The notes below the pieces were generated by a model that had not been told where the DNA came from, made no database searches, and saw only the letters and a list, made by a program, of their open reading frames with translations. The position numbers were made by a program, and so were the translations under genes. Below, in pieces: positions 15,646-25,554 of a stretch of DNA of 49,741 nucleotides (its first letter is position 1; each line of letters opens with the position of its first letter). Location: assembly GCA_017456845.1 (NCBI GenBank), contig JAFTIP010000023.1, positions 1 through 49,741 of the forward strand. Direction: 5' to 3'. This DNA is from Ruminococcus sp. (GTDB lineage: Bacteria > Bacillota > Clostridia > Oscillospirales > Acutalibacteraceae).

Positions 15646-15724
15646 TGTAGGGGCGGATATTATCCGTCCGAAAAAATACGGATTTAATATAAACCTTTCG
15701 GGCGATTAATAATCGCCCCTACGG
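15646..15724. repeat. Small inverted-repeat element (GTAGGGGCG ends)
   Basis: A 79-bp element bounded by GTAGGGGCG and its exact complement CGCCCCTAC. Inner inverted segments (GGATATTATCC; GGCGATTAATAATCGCC) make it largely palindromic. A shorter relative lies at 40207-40236. It looks like a miniature non-coding mobile element between the two divergent ECF operons. The rest of the 15466-15784 gap holds AT-rich promoter DNA. Confidence 0.6.
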
Positions 15725-15784
15725 TAACCGGTTGAAACATTTCGGTAAAACTCAGGGTATTACTTATGAAAGGACGGTGAGAAT

Positions 15785-16264
15785 ATGAGCATAGTTTCAT
15801 TTGAAAATGCGGTAAAAACCTTTTCCGATACTGTTTACAGGGTTTCACTTAATATCCTTAAAAATCCCGAAGACAGCAAAGATGTTATGCAAAATGTTTT
15901 TTTAAGGTATTTTAAGCATCAGCAGGAGTTTAAGAGCGAAGAGCACATAAAGGCGTGGCTTATAAGGGTAGCTGTAAATGAGAGTAAGCGCTATCTTAAA
16001 ATCAACAGCAGAAACGAAAGCGTTCCTCTGGAAGAAGTGGCAAACAGTCTTTTTGCCGAAAATAAGGAGGAGGGAGTTGTTTTCAGCGAGGTTATGAGCC
16101 TTGATGAAAAGTACCGCACAGTTATACTTCTTTACTATTATGAGGGGTATGACGTTAAAGAGATTGCTCGTATTTTGAGGCGTAATGCCGCTACTGTCCG
16201 AACACAGCTTTCTCGTGCACGGGAGCTTTTAAAATCAAAATTTAAGGAGGATTTTTATGAGTAA
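15785..16264 (+). CDS. ECF RNA polymerase sigma factor (SigW-like group)
   Basis: 159 residues; ATG preceded by AAAGGACGGTGAG. Region 2: NPEDSKDVMQNVFLRYFKH and HIKAWLIRVAVNESKRYLK. Region 4: LDEKYRTVILLYYYEGYDVK and IARILRRNAATVRTQLSRAR. It is followed by its probable anti-sigma partner, overlapping it by 8 nt (ATGA-type overlap at 16257), so translation is coupled. It points away from the other ECF operon, with the small palindromic element between them. Confidence 0.92.
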   Translation: MSIVSFENAVKTFSDTVYRVSLNILKNPEDSKDVMQNVFLRYFKHQQEFKSEEHIKAWLIRVAVNESKRYLKINSRNESVPLEEVANSLFAENKEEGVVFSEVMSLDEKYRTVILLYYYEGYDVKEIARILRRNAATVRTQLSRARELLKSKFKEDFYE

Positions 16265-17288
16265 TACCGACAATATCCGCAGAATGTATGGGGGGATTAC
16301 CGCCCCTGAGGATGCTGTGGAAAAATGCCTTTCTATAAAAGAAAGCAACAAGGTGGTTAAATTTCCTGTTAAGAGAGTTATTGCCCTTGCCGCTTGCCTG
16401 AGTGTTTTGCTGGCGGTGGCTGTGCCTGTTGTTGCCGTCAAAACTAAAAACGGCTTCGGTGCAACTCAGAGTTATGGTGAAAAAATTCAGAGTGAATACC
16501 CCCATAAAACCGACACCTTCTATAAGGAAATTGACGGAAGCTCCCTTCTTGTTACCGAGGGAAGTAAACTTTCCGACACTCATCAGGGGCTTGAGGTGAA
16601 GGTTGACGAGGCTTACTACGACGGAGCATTCGTATATGTTTCTTTCGTGGGTGAGTATGACAAATCCCTTGAGGGCGTGGACCGATTTTGCTATGAGAAC
16701 CACGAGGACTATATTATGATAGACGGCGAATATGTTAAAGCCGATTTGTCAGGCTACAGCTTTGCACTTTTAAACAGCGACGAGGGTTTAGGCGGAGTCC
16801 TTGGATTTATATATCCATACGACAGGGAAAATTTGGAAGTTAAAATAAATATCCCAAAGCTTCAGATTCGAGGTACAGAAGAGGATGCTGAAGGAAATGC
16901 TGAGGTGATAGGAGAGATTGATGAAGCTTTCGAGCTTGATTTTGCGGTTAAGAAAAGTGCTCCTTCTGCCCTTGTGTATAATGCAGAGGCAAGCCGTGTA
17001 GAAGTGTCAGTCCTTGGAGTAACAGCCTCAAAGGGCGGTATCTGTGTAGAGATTTTCGTTCCTCAAAAGGAGGTTGACAGTAAAGCGGGAATAATTGCCA
17101 CTGTGAAAAATGAGTCGGGCGAGAGAGCCGGCTTTATTATGGGCAAAATTGAGGAAACCGAGAGCGGTATTGTTCGCAGACAGTATTTTACTCCCATTGA
17201 GGGCAAGGTGCTTGATGTGGCAGTTTATGATAAGAACAACATGGAAGCAGGCATGCTTGCGAGCTTAGAAAACATAAGTATAGGCTGA
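16257..17288 (+). CDS. DUF4179-type anti-sigma-like membrane protein
   Basis: 343 residues: a cytoplasmic N-terminus of ~40 residues, one transmembrane helix (~42-62, VIALAACLSVLLAVAVPVVAV), then an extracellular beta-rich region of ~270 residues. The segment after the helix (YKEIDGSSLLVTEGSKLSDT, then VKVDEAYYDGAFVYVSF) matches the pattern of DUF4179 proteins encoded behind ECF sigma factors in Firmicutes. It probably holds the sigma factor encoded just upstream at the membrane. The signal sensed is unknown. Confidence 0.78.
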   Translation: MSNTDNIRRMYGGITAPEDAVEKCLSIKESNKVVKFPVKRVIALAACLSVLLAVAVPVVAVKTKNGFGATQSYGEKIQSEYPHKTDTFYKEIDGSSLLVTEGSKLSDTHQGLEVKVDEAYYDGAFVYVSFVGEYDKSLEGVDRFCYENHEDYIMIDGEYVKADLSGYSFALLNSDEGLGGVLGFIYPYDRENLEVKINIPKLQIRGTEEDAEGNAEVIGEIDEAFELDFAVKKSAPSALVYNAEASRVEVSVLGVTASKGGICVEIFVPQKEVDSKAGIIATVKNESGERAGFIMGKIEETESGIVRRQYFTPIEGKVLDVAVYDKNNMEAGMLASLENISIG

Positions 17289-17328
17289 TGTGGAGTTGCC
17301 CAACCGTGGCTAACGGGTGGCTAACCGC
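17288..17328 (-). repeat. Truncated copy of the GTTAGCCAC dispersed repeat
   Basis: Read on the minus strand it contains GTTAGCCAC twice in tandem (GTTAGCCACCCGTTAGCCAC) followed by GGTTGGGCAACTCC, matching the head of the longer copies at 23975, 30268 and 33566. It abuts the -35 box of valS. Confidence 0.6.
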
Positions 17329-17357
17329 TTGACAAACTATGTCATAAATGCGATAAT
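17329..17357 (+). promoter_or_regulatory. valS promoter
   Basis: TTGACA (17329-17334), 17-bp spacer, GATAAT (17352-17357). The leader to the ATG at 17394 is only ~30 nt, too short for a T-box. Confidence 0.7.
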
Positions 17358-17393
17358 ATACTGAATAATTATTGCGAAAGGGCGGTTTTTGCT

Positions 17394-20024
17394 ATGGCAA
17401 AAGAGCTTGCTAAGTCCTACAACCCCAAAGAGGTTGAGGACAAAATATATGACTTCTGGCTTAAGGGCAGATATTTCCACGCAGAGGTAGATAAGGACAA
17501 GAAGCCTTATACTATCGTTATGCCACCCCCAAACATTACAGGTCAGCTTCACATCGGCCACGCACTTGATAACACTTTACAGGATATCCTTATCCGCTGG
17601 AGACGTATGCAGGGTTACTCTGCACTTTGGCTTCCCGGTACTGACCATGCTTCAATTGCTACCGAGGCTAAGATTGTTGAAGCTATGAAGGCTGAAGGCC
17701 TTACAAAAGAAGATATCGGCAGAGAGGCTTTCTTAGAGCGTGCTTGGGCATGGCGTGAAGAGTACGGCGGACGTATTTGCAACCAGCTCAAAAAGCTTGG
17801 TACAAGCTGTGACTGGGAGCGTGAACGCTTTACAATGGACGAAGGCTGCTCTGATGCTGTTAAAGAGGTTTTCGTTCGCCTTTATGAGAAAGACTTAATC
17901 TATAGAGGTGAGAGAATCATCAACTGGTGCCCTCATTGCTGTACTTCAATTTCTGACGCAGAGGTTGAGTTTGAGGAGCAGGATGGTTTCTTCTGGCACC
18001 TTCGTTATCCTCTTACAGACGGCAGTGGCTTTGTAGAGCTTGCTACAACACGTCCCGAAACACTTTTAGGCGATACTGCAATTGCAGTTAACCCTGAGGA
18101 CGAAAGATATAAAGATTATGTTGGCAAAACTGTTACTCTTCCCTTGGTTGGCAGAGAAATTCCCGTTGTTGCCGACAGTTATGTTGATATGGAGTTTGGT
18201 ACAGGTGTTGTTAAGATTACTCCTGCCCATGACCCCAACGACTTTGAAGTAGGTTTACGCCACAACCTTCCCATTATCAATGTAATGGACGATACAGCTC
18301 ATATGAATGAGTTCGCAGGCGAGAAGTATCAGGGTATGGACCGTTACGAGTGCCGTAAAGCAATCGTAAAAGACCTTGAAGATGGCGGTTTCCTTGTTAA
18401 AATTGAGCCTCACGCTCATAATGTTGGTACTTGCTACCGTTGCGGTACAACAGTTGAACCCAGAGTTTCTATGCAGTGGTTCGTTAAGATGGAACCCCTT
18501 GCAGGCCCTGCAATTGACTGCGTCAAGAGCGGCAAAACAAAGTTCGTTCCTGAAAGATTTGAGAAGGTTTACTTCCATTGGATGGAAAATATCCGTGACT
18601 GGTGTATTTCCCGTCAGCTCTGGTGGGGTCACAGAATTCCCGCTTACTACTGTGCTGATTGCGGCGAAATGGTTGTTTCCAAGGATGCAGTTACAGTTTG
18701 TCCTAAGTGCGGTAAGAGTCATATGACTCAGGACCCCGACACTCTTGATACTTGGTTTTCCTCTGCTTTATGGCCTTTCTCTACACTTGGCTGGCCCGAA
18801 AAGACTGAGGAGCTCGAGTACTTCTATCCCACAAATACCCTTGTTACAGGTTATGATATTATCTTCTTCTGGGTTGCCAGAATGATTTTCTCAGGTTGCG
18901 AGCATATGAATGCTCAGCCCTTTGATACGGTTTTTATCCACGGTATTATCCGTGATGCCTTAGGCAGAAAGATGAGTAAGTCTTTAGGTAACGGCGTTGA
19001 TCCCCTTGAGCTTATTGATAAGTACGGTGCTGACGCTCTCAGATTCTTCCTCGCTACAGGTAACTCACCCGGAAACGATATGAGATTTTCTGAGGAGAGA
19101 GTTGAAAGTTGCCGTAACTTTGCCAACAAGCTTTACAACGCAAGCCGTTTTGTTCATATGAACATCGACGACTTTGACGTTGAGTGCAAGTTGCCTGAAA
19201 GCCTCACAACCGAGGACAAGTGGATTGTTTCAGCAGTTAATACTCTTGCAAAAGAGATTACAGATAACCTTGAGAAGTTCGAGCTTGGTATTGCAGTTAG
19301 CAAGGTTTACGACTTTATCTGGAGCTGCTACTGCGACTGGTATATCGAACTTGCTAAGCCCAGACTACAGGCTGGCGGCGACGATGCTAAAAATGCAAGA
19401 TGCGTTCTCGTTTGGGTACTTGAGAGAATGTTAAGACTCTTACATCCCTTTATGCCTTTCATTACTGAGGAAATCTGGCAGACTCTTCCCTTAGAGGGAA
19501 TGGGTGAGACTATTATGACTCAGAAGTTCCCTGAGTTTGATGAAGCTCTTAACTTCCCCGAGGCTGAGGCTGAAATGGCTAAGGTTATGGAGGCTATTAC
19601 CGCTATCCGTACACGCAGAAATGAAATGAACATTCCTCCCTCAAAGAAGGCTAAGGTTTACATCGCTACAAAGCGCATTTCTACCTTCGAAGAAGGCAAA
19701 AAGTTCTTTGAAAAGCTTGCTTCCGCTTCTGAGGTTGAGGTTGGCGAAAGCTTTGAGGTTGAGGGTGCCGTAACAGTAGTTACAGGCGACGCCAAAATTT
19801 ACATTCCTATGAATGAGCTTGTTGATAAGGAAGCCGAGCTTAAGAGACTTAACAAAGAGTTAGCTCAGGTTGAAAAGATGCTTGCTCAGGACGAAGGAAA
19901 GCTTAACAACGAAGGCTTTATGGCAAAGGCACCTGAGGCAGTTGTTGCAAAAATCCGTATGCAGGCGGAAAAAGAGAGAGAAAAGATTGCTCTTATCAAA
20001 AATGCTATTGAAGCTTTAGGCTAA
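17394..20024 (+). CDS. valS: Valyl-tRNA synthetase
   Basis: 876 residues, typical for bacterial ValRS. Class I signatures: [14 protein letters not shown] (HIGH at 53-56) and KMSKS at ~525-529 ([11 protein letters not shown]). The CP1 editing domain is present ([20 protein letters not shown], then [19 protein letters not shown]). Zinc-type cysteine motifs are present ([14 protein letters not shown] with CPKCG). Anticodon-binding domain from ~600, and a C-terminal coiled-coil tRNA arm ([19 protein letters not shown]). It charges tRNA(Val) in the cytoplasm and removes mischarged Thr. RBS GAAAGGGCGG. Its codon usage is more biased than that of the accessory genes around it. Confidence 0.98.
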   Translation: MAKELAKSYNPKEVEDKIYDFWLKGRYFHAEVDKDKKPYTIVMPPPNITGQLHIGHALDNTLQDILIRWRRMQGYSALWLPGTDHASIATEAKIVEAMKAEGLTKEDIGREAFLERAWAWREEYGGRICNQLKKLGTSCDWERERFTMDEGCSDAVKEVFVRLYEKDLIYRGERIINWCPHCCTSISDAEVEFEEQDGFFWHLRYPLTDGSGFVELATTRPETLLGDTAIAVNPEDERYKDYVGKTVTLPLVGREIPVVADSYVDMEFGTGVVKITPAHDPNDFEVGLRHNLPIINVMDDTAHMNEFAGEKYQGMDRYECRKAIVKDLEDGGFLVKIEPHAHNVGTCYRCGTTVEPRVSMQWFVKMEPLAGPAIDCVKSGKTKFVPERFEKVYFHWMENIRDWCISRQLWWGHRIPAYYCADCGEMVVSKDAVTVCPKCGKSHMTQDPDTLDTWFSSALWPFSTLGWPEKTEELEYFYPTNTLVTGYDIIFFWVARMIFSGCEHMNAQPFDTVFIHGIIRDALGRKMSKSLGNGVDPLELIDKYGADALRFFLATGNSPGNDMRFSEERVESCRNFANKLYNASRFVHMNIDDFDVECKLPESLTTEDKWIVSAVNTLAKEITDNLEKFELGIAVSKVYDFIWSCYCDWYIELAKPRLQAGGDDAKNARCVLVWVLERMLRLLHPFMPFITEEIWQTLPLEGMGETIMTQKFPEFDEALNFPEAEAEMAKVMEAITAIRTRRNEMNIPPSKKAKVYIATKRISTFEEGKKFFEKLASASEVEVGESFEVEGAVTVVTGDAKIYIPMNELVDKEAELKRLNKELAQVEKMLAQDEGKLNNEGFMAKAPEAVVAKIRMQAEKEREKIALIKNAIEALG

Positions 20025-20046
20025 GCACTCTATATTAATTGAAAAC

Positions 20047-20086
20047 AGAGAGAACATTTCAGTAAAGATTTGTTCTCTCTTTTTTG
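20047..20086 (+). terminator. valS terminator
   Basis: 10-bp stem AGAGAGAACA / TGTTCTCTCT with a 14-nt loop, then TTTTTTG. Confidence 0.8.
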
Positions 20087-20172
20087 TTTTTTGGTCTTTG
20101 TATACTTTTTCATAATATGTAAATATACTGTAAGCATAATTTATAGAAAACATAAATTCTAATTTAATTCCC

Positions 20173-20201
20173 TTGATTTGGCGTTAGAAAAGTAGGATAA
20201 T
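20173..20201 (+). promoter_or_regulatory. Promoter of the ABC exporter operon
   Basis: TTGATT (20173-20178), 17-bp spacer, GATAAT (20196-20201). It leaves a very short 5' leader before the coding region. Confidence 0.5.
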
Positions 20202-20223
20202 TAGTTTTAGTTTTATTTTGGAG

Positions 20224-21993
20224 ATGAAGGTTTTGATTAAAAAGTTAGCGAAAAGTGTTCGCGAATTTAAGCTTGCCTCCATACTTTGCCCTTTATTTAT
20301 TGCAGGCGAAGTTACCATGGAGGTTATAATTCCCATGGTTATGGCAAAGCTTCTGGACGAAGGAATTAACTACAAAAACGCCGCAGGCGAAGTGGTGGGA
20401 AACGCCCAGAGCCTTTGGCAGATTGGACTATTCCTTGTGTTTCTGGTACTAATTTCCATTACCTGCGGTATTCTTGCAGGCGATTTTGCCGCAAAGGCGA
20501 GTACAGGCTTTGCAAGAAATTTAAGGCACGATATGTATTATCGTATTCAGAACTTTTCTTTTGCAAATATCGACAAATTCTCAACATCAAGCTTGGTAAC
20601 TCGTTTAACAACTGACGTTACAAACGTTCAGAATTCATACCAGATGATTATAAGAATTGCCATAAGAAGTCCCCTTATGATGATTTTCTCACTTGTTATG
20701 GCATTTATCATCAGCCCTAAATTGGGATTTATTTTTATTGCGGTGCTTCCTATACTTGCCATAGGTCTGCTTCTAATTATGAAGTTTGCCCACCCTATTT
20801 TTAGCTTTATGCTTAAAACTTATGATAAGCTCAACCGTGTGGTTCAGGAGAATTTAAGAGGCATAAGAGTAGTTAAAAGCTTTGTTCGTGAGGACAAAGA
20901 GCGTGAAAAATTCGGTGAGGTAAGCGATGCTACCTACAAGCTTGCTACAAAAGCAGAACGTATTATCGCTTTTAATATGCCTCTGATGCAGGTGTGCATT
21001 TACGGTGTAATGCTTCTTGTTGCCTGGTTTGGTGCAAACATTGTTGTCGGCACAGGAGAAACCGAGCTTACCACAGGTGAGCTTACAAGTATGTTCACTT
21101 ACTCAATGCAGATACTCATGAACTTTATGATGCTTTCCATGGTGTTTATGATGATCGTAATGTCAAGAGCAAGTGCAGGCAGAATTGTAGAGGTTTTGGA
21201 TGAGGAAAGCGATATTACAGACCCCGAATATCCCGAAAATACCATTGCCGATGGCTCAATTACCTTTAAGGACGTTAATTTCAGCTATTCAAAGGATATT
21301 AATAAGCTTTGTTTAACTGATGTTGACATTGAGATTAAATCGGGTGAAACCGTAGGTATTATAGGCGGTACAGGTAGTTCAAAATCCACCTTGGTTCAGC
21401 TTATTCCTCGTCTTTACGACGCAACTACAGGTGAGGTTATGGTAGGCGGTAAAAACGTTAAAGACTACTCAGTTAAGTCGCTTCGCGATGCTGTTGCAAT
21501 GGTTCTGCAGAAAAACGTACTCTTCTCGGGCACAGTCCGCGAAAACCTTAAATGGGGCAATGAGAATGCCACAGATGAAGAAATTGAGCTTGCTCTTAAA
21601 TCTTCTTGTGCCTACGATTTTGTAATGAAAATGCCTCAGGGCATTGATACATACATCGAGCAAGGCGGTACAAATGTATCAGGCGGACAGAAGCAAAGAC
21701 TTTGCATTGCCAGAGCTTTGCTTAAAAACCCAAAAATTCTTATTCTTGACGACTCTACCAGTGCTGTCGATACTCAGACGGATGCATATATAAGAAACGC
21801 TATGAAGGAGTTTTTGCCCGAGACCACCAAGATTATAATTGCCCAGCGTATTTCTTCCGTTGAGCACGCTGACAAAATCATTGTTATGGATAACGGTAGG
21901 GTTTCTGCTGTGGGCAATCACGCAGAGCTCCTTATCAAGAGCGAAATCTATAAAGAGGTTTACTACTCACAGGCAAAGGGGGTTGAGCAGTAA
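20224..21993 (+). CDS. ABC exporter half-transporter with degenerate nucleotide site (first subunit)
   Basis: About 589 residues. The start is uncertain: ATG at 20224 has no clear ribosome site, TTG at 20233 has GGAG nine bases upstream, and TTG at 20218 is also in frame. Six transmembrane helices (1-320) precede the ATPase domain. The Walker A is GGTGSSKST (Ser where Gly is usual in GxxGxGKS), the signature VSGGQKQRL, and after Walker B there is LILDDSTSAVD, with Asp replacing the catalytic Glu. This is the degenerate-site partner of heterodimeric exporters such as BmrCD or TM287/288. It overlaps the second subunit by one base (TAATG). Probable drug or lipid export; substrate unknown. Confidence 0.92.
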   Translation: MKVLIKKLAKSVREFKLASILCPLFIAGEVTMEVIIPMVMAKLLDEGINYKNAAGEVVGNAQSLWQIGLFLVFLVLISITCGILAGDFAAKASTGFARNLRHDMYYRIQNFSFANIDKFSTSSLVTRLTTDVTNVQNSYQMIIRIAIRSPLMMIFSLVMAFIISPKLGFIFIAVLPILAIGLLLIMKFAHPIFSFMLKTYDKLNRVVQENLRGIRVVKSFVREDKEREKFGEVSDATYKLATKAERIIAFNMPLMQVCIYGVMLLVAWFGANIVVGTGETELTTGELTSMFTYSMQILMNFMMLSMVFMMIVMSRASAGRIVEVLDEESDITDPEYPENTIADGSITFKDVNFSYSKDINKLCLTDVDIEIKSGETVGIIGGTGSSKSTLVQLIPRLYDATTGEVMVGGKNVKDYSVKSLRDAVAMVLQKNVLFSGTVRENLKWGNENATDEEIELALKSSCAYDFVMKMPQGIDTYIEQGGTNVSGGQKQRLCIARALLKNPKILILDDSTSAVDTQTDAYIRNAMKEFLPETTKIIIAQRISSVEHADKIIVMDNGRVSAVGNHAELLIKSEIYKEVYYSQAKGVEQ

Positions 21994-23906
21994 TGGCAGG
22001 TCCTAAAAAATACGACCCCGCAGTAATGGGTAAAAAGCTTACTATGGACAAAAATCAGGGCAAAACCTTAAAGAGGCTTATGTCGCTTATTACTAAGAAA
22101 TATAAGCTGAGCTTCTTGCTTGTGTTTGTTTGTATTATTGTAAATGCGGTAGTAAGTGCCGCAAGTGCACTTTTTATCGGCAATATTATCGATGATTATA
22201 TTGTGCCTCTTTTAGAGATGCACGTGCCTGATTATTCTGACCTTTTAAGGGCGATTATGGTAATGGCGATTATATTCCTTGTGGGTATTGTTTCCACTCT
22301 TTCTCAGCAGCTTTTAATGGTGCGTATTACTCAGGGTGTTATGAAAAACATCCGCGACGATATGTTTGACCATATGCAGACTTTGCCCGTAAAGTATTTT
22401 GATACCCATACCCACGGCGATGTAATGAGCTACTACACCAACGATATTGATACTTTAAGAATGATGATTTCTCAGAGTATTCCTCAGCTTATGAGCTCCG
22501 TTGTAACCATTGTGGTTTATCTTGTTATGATGTTTTCCACCAACGTTTGGCTCACACTTTTTGTTCTTCTTTTTGTTGCCTTTACACTTCTTGTTTCAGG
22601 TAAGGTTGCAGGCAAAAGCGGAAAATATTTTGTAACTCAGCAGCAGGCTTTGGGTAGAGAAAACGGCTTTATCGAGGAAATGATTAACGGCCAGAAGGTA
22701 GTTAAGGTTTTTAACCACGAAGAAAATGCAAAAGAAGACTTTGATAAATTAAACGACAGTCTTTGCGATACATCTTACAAGGCTAATAAGTTTGTAAACA
22801 TCTTAGGCCCTATTAACGGCAACTTAGGTCATTTACAGTATGTGCTGATTGCTGTTGTTGGCGGTGTGCTTGCAATTTCAGGCTTTGACCCAAGCCTTAC
22901 TTTAGGTGTTATTGCTACTTTCCTTGTAAGCTCCAGAAGCTTTTCAATGCCTATTAATCAGGTTTCTCAGCAGGCAGGCTCCATTGTAATGGCACTGGCA
23001 GGTGCTCAGCGAGTTTTCAATCTTTTAGACGAAAAAAGCGAAGAGGATAACGGCTACGTTACTCTGGTTAATGCTAAGTACGAGAACGGCAAGCTTACCG
23101 AATGTAATGAGCACACAGGCCTGTGGGCGTGGAAGCATCCTCATGAGGACGGCACGCTTACCTACACAGAGCTTAAGGGCGAGGTTAGAATGCACGAGGT
23201 GGATTTTGCCTACGTTGAGGGCAAAACCGTGCTTCACGACATTACCCTTTATGCCGAGCCCGGTCAGAAAGTTGCTTTCGTAGGTGCTACCGGTGCAGGT
23301 AAAACCACCATTACAAATCTTATCAATCGTTTCTACGATATTGAGGACGGCAAAATCCGTTACGACGGCATCAATCTTAACAAGATTAAAAAGGACGATT
23401 TAAGACGTTCGCTGGGTATAGTTTTGCAGGAAACAAACCTTTTTACAGGTACGGTTGCAGATAATATCCGCTACGGTAAGCTTGACGCAACAGATGAAGA
23501 AATCATTGCCGCCGCAAAGCTTGCAAATGCCCACGATTTTATATCAAGACTTCCTCAGGGCTACGACACCGAGCTTACCAATAACGGTGCCAACCTTTCG
23601 CAGGGCCAGCGTCAGCTTATCTCAATTGCAAGAGCCGCCATTGCCGACCCGCCTGTTATGATTCTTGACGAGGCTACTTCTTCAATCGACACACGTACCG
23701 AGGCTTTGGTGCAGAAGGGTATGGATGCTCTGATGAAGGGCAGAACAGTTTTCGTAATCGCTCACAGACTTTCAACTGTTAAAAATTCTGACGTTATTAT
23801 GGTTTTAGAGCAGGGCAGAATAATTGAGCGAGGTACCCACGACGACCTTATTGCTGAGCGTGGTCAGTACTATAAGCTTTATACAGGAGCCTTTGAGCTT
23901 GAATAA
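21993..23906 (+). CDS. ABC exporter half-transporter with canonical ATPase (second subunit)
   Basis: 637 residues. A cytoplasmic N-terminus of ~40 residues, six transmembrane helices (~40-340), then an insert of ~60 residues (NGYVTLVNAKYENGKLTECN) typical for this subunit, then the ATPase domain. Walker A GATGAGKTT, Q-loop VLQETNLF, signature LSQGQRQLIS, Walker B with catalytic Glu (MILDEATSSID), and H-loop IAHRLS are all intact. ATG overlaps the stop of the first subunit, so the pair is made in equal amounts. It supplies the hydrolytically active site chemistry of the heterodimer. Confidence 0.94.
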   Translation: MAGPKKYDPAVMGKKLTMDKNQGKTLKRLMSLITKKYKLSFLLVFVCIIVNAVVSAASALFIGNIIDDYIVPLLEMHVPDYSDLLRAIMVMAIIFLVGIVSTLSQQLLMVRITQGVMKNIRDDMFDHMQTLPVKYFDTHTHGDVMSYYTNDIDTLRMMISQSIPQLMSSVVTIVVYLVMMFSTNVWLTLFVLLFVAFTLLVSGKVAGKSGKYFVTQQQALGRENGFIEEMINGQKVVKVFNHEENAKEDFDKLNDSLCDTSYKANKFVNILGPINGNLGHLQYVLIAVVGGVLAISGFDPSLTLGVIATFLVSSRSFSMPINQVSQQAGSIVMALAGAQRVFNLLDEKSEEDNGYVTLVNAKYENGKLTECNEHTGLWAWKHPHEDGTLTYTELKGEVRMHEVDFAYVEGKTVLHDITLYAEPGQKVAFVGATGAGKTTITNLINRFYDIEDGKIRYDGINLNKIKKDDLRRSLGIVLQETNLFTGTVADNIRYGKLDATDEEIIAAAKLANAHDFISRLPQGYDTELTNNGANLSQGQRQLISIARAAIADPPVMILDEATSSIDTRTEALVQKGMDALMKGRTVFVIAHRLSTVKNSDVIMVLEQGRIIERGTHDDLIAERGQYYKLYTGAFELE

Positions 23907-23910
23907 GCTA

Positions 23911-23942
23911 AAAACCGCTTCGGGAATTCCCGAAGCGGTTTT
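23911..23942 (+). terminator. Terminator of the ABC exporter operon
   Basis: 14-bp perfect stem AAAACCGCTTCGGG / CCCGAAGCGGTTTT with an AATT loop, 5 bp after the stop. Confidence 0.88.
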
Positions 23943-23974
23943 CTTATAGCTTTAATTTATATATGATATTCATA

Positions 23975-24046
23975 ACCCGCCGTTAATGAAAGCTTGTTTT
24001 GTATAAAGCTTTCCAAAAGCAAGTTGCCATTCTGTGGCTAACGGGT
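23975..24046 (-). repeat. Full copy of the ~70-bp GTTAGCCAC dispersed repeat
   Basis: On the minus strand it runs from AACCCGTTAGCCAC through TTTTGGAAAGCTTTATAC to CATTAACGGCGGGT. The ends are inverted (ACCCG/CGGGT). It aligns end to end with the copies downstream of the two protease genes. It lies between the convergent ABC and pyk genes. Confidence 0.7.
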
Positions 24047-25480
24047 TTAAATAATACGAATGTTAAGTGTATCGGTGCCTGAGGTAGGAACGGTTTTGTT
24101 TGAGGAAATAACAATAACCGTATCACCCTTTTTAACAATGCCTGTTTCTATAGCCTTCTCCATAGCCTGACGGGTGATATCGTCGCTCTCGGTCATTTCT
24201 TTGCCTAAAACTGTGGTGATACCCCAGTTAAGGCTAAGCTTTTTGCAAACATCCATACTTGTTACAACGCCGATAATGTTGCAGTCGGGGCGGCACCTTG
24301 CCATAGCACGAGCAACGGAGCCTGTTTTGCTTTCAACAATAATTGCAGAAGCACCAAGGTTTTCGGCAATGTTTTTGGCGGCGTTGCAGATGTTTTCTCT
24401 GAAGGAATTCTTCTTCTCAATATTTCCGTGAACATCCTTTAAAATGTGGTATTCTGTGTGCTTTTCAGCTTGATAGCAAATGTTTGCTAAAGTCTCAACG
24501 CTTTCAACAGGGAACTCACCTGCGGCACTTTCGCCTGAGAGCATAACTGCCGAGGTGCCGTCGTATACTGCGTTTGCAACGTCGTTAATTTCAGCTCTGG
24601 TAGGTCTTGGGGAGTGGGTCATAGACTCTAACATCTGAGTAGCGGTAATAACGTACTTGCCGGCGTAAACAACTTTTCTGATAATTGTTTTCTGAAGCTC
24701 AGGGATTTTGATAAAGGGAATCTCAACGCCCATATCGCCTCGGGCAACCATAATACCATCGCTGACCTTTATAATGTTGTCTATATCGTCAACACCGCTC
24801 TGGTTTTCGATTTTAGAGATAATCTCAACGCCCTCGTAGCCTAAGCTGTCTATAAAGTCACGCATGGTTATAACGTCGTCAGCACTTCTTACAAAGGATG
24901 CGGCAACGTAGGTAACGCCTAAGGAAAGACCGAACTCAAGGTCTTTTCTGTCCTGAGCACTAACAAAAGGCATATTAATATGATAATCGGGTATGTTGAT
25001 AGACTTGCGGTTTGAAAGTGTGCCGCCCTGAATAACAATACAGGTGATTTTTTCTTTGGTAACACTTTGCACGCTCATAACGATTTTGCCGTCGTCGAGT
25101 AAGAGCTGTCTGCCGATAGCGGTTTTGTCGGCGTAAAGCAAATCAACAAGGCGAGGATAGCTGATGCTTATGCCTTGTTCAGTGCCTTCGGTAGGCTCTT
25201 TGTAAAGCTCAAAGGTCTGACCTACTGTAAGGTCTACGCTTTTATTTTGGAAGGTGCCGATTCTTACCTCAGGGCCTTTTGTGTCAAGCAAGATTGCAAC
25301 GTTTTTGCCGCATTCCTCGGCGGCTTCGTTAACGTTTTTAACGTGTTCTCTTACAACGTCATACACGCCGTGAGACATATTGATTCTGGCAACGTTCATA
25401 CCTGCCATTATCATCTTTTTGATGGTTTCTTTATCAGAACAAGCAGGACCTAATGTGCATACGATTTTTGTTTTTCTCAT
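24047..25480 (-). CDS. pyk: Pyruvate kinase
   Basis: 477 residues from the ATG at 25480 (AGGTG upstream; an in-frame GTG at 25489 is not preferred). It starts with MRKTKIVCTLGPA and carries the family motifs: LLDTKGPEVRIG, the catalytic region IISKIENQSGVDDID, MVARGDMGVEIP, and TATQMLESMTHSPRPTRAE. It ends after the C-domain without the extra PEP-utiliser domain of Bacillus enzymes. It converts phosphoenolpyruvate and ADP to pyruvate and ATP, the last step of glycolysis. Monocistronic. Confidence 0.97.
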   Translation of the reverse strand: MRKTKIVCTLGPACSDKETIKKMIMAGMNVARINMSHGVYDVVREHVKNVNEAAEECGKNVAILLDTKGPEVRIGTFQNKSVDLTVGQTFELYKEPTEGTEQGISISYPRLVDLLYADKTAIGRQLLLDDGKIVMSVQSVTKEKITCIVIQGGTLSNRKSINIPDYHINMPFVSAQDRKDLEFGLSLGVTYVAASFVRSADDVITMRDFIDSLGYEGVEIISKIENQSGVDDIDNIIKVSDGIMVARGDMGVEIPFIKIPELQKTIIRKVVYAGKYVITATQMLESMTHSPRPTRAEINDVANAVYDGTSAVMLSGESAAGEFPVESVETLANICYQAEKHTEYHILKDVHGNIEKKNSFRENICNAAKNIAENLGASAIIVESKTGSVARAMARCRPDCNIIGVVTSMDVCKKLSLNWGITTVLGKEMTESDDITRQAMEKAIETGIVKKGDTVIVISSNKTVPTSGTDTLNIRII

Positions 25481-25525
25481 ATATATCACCTGTGAAATTA
25501 GATTAAAAGGATGTTTCTTATTTAT

Positions 25526-25554
25526 ATTCTACCACAAAGAAAGCACTAATACAA
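25526..25554 (-). promoter_or_regulatory. pyk promoter
   Basis: Minus strand TTGTAT (25554-25549), 17-bp spacer, TAGAAT (25531-25526), about 45 nt before the ATG. Confidence 0.55.

Noticed and set aside
17288-17393. T-box riboswitch ahead of valS
   Set aside because: The promoter lies at 17329-17357, leaving ~30 nt of leader, too short for a T-box and without an antiterminator. The same holds for trpS, which is inside an operon.
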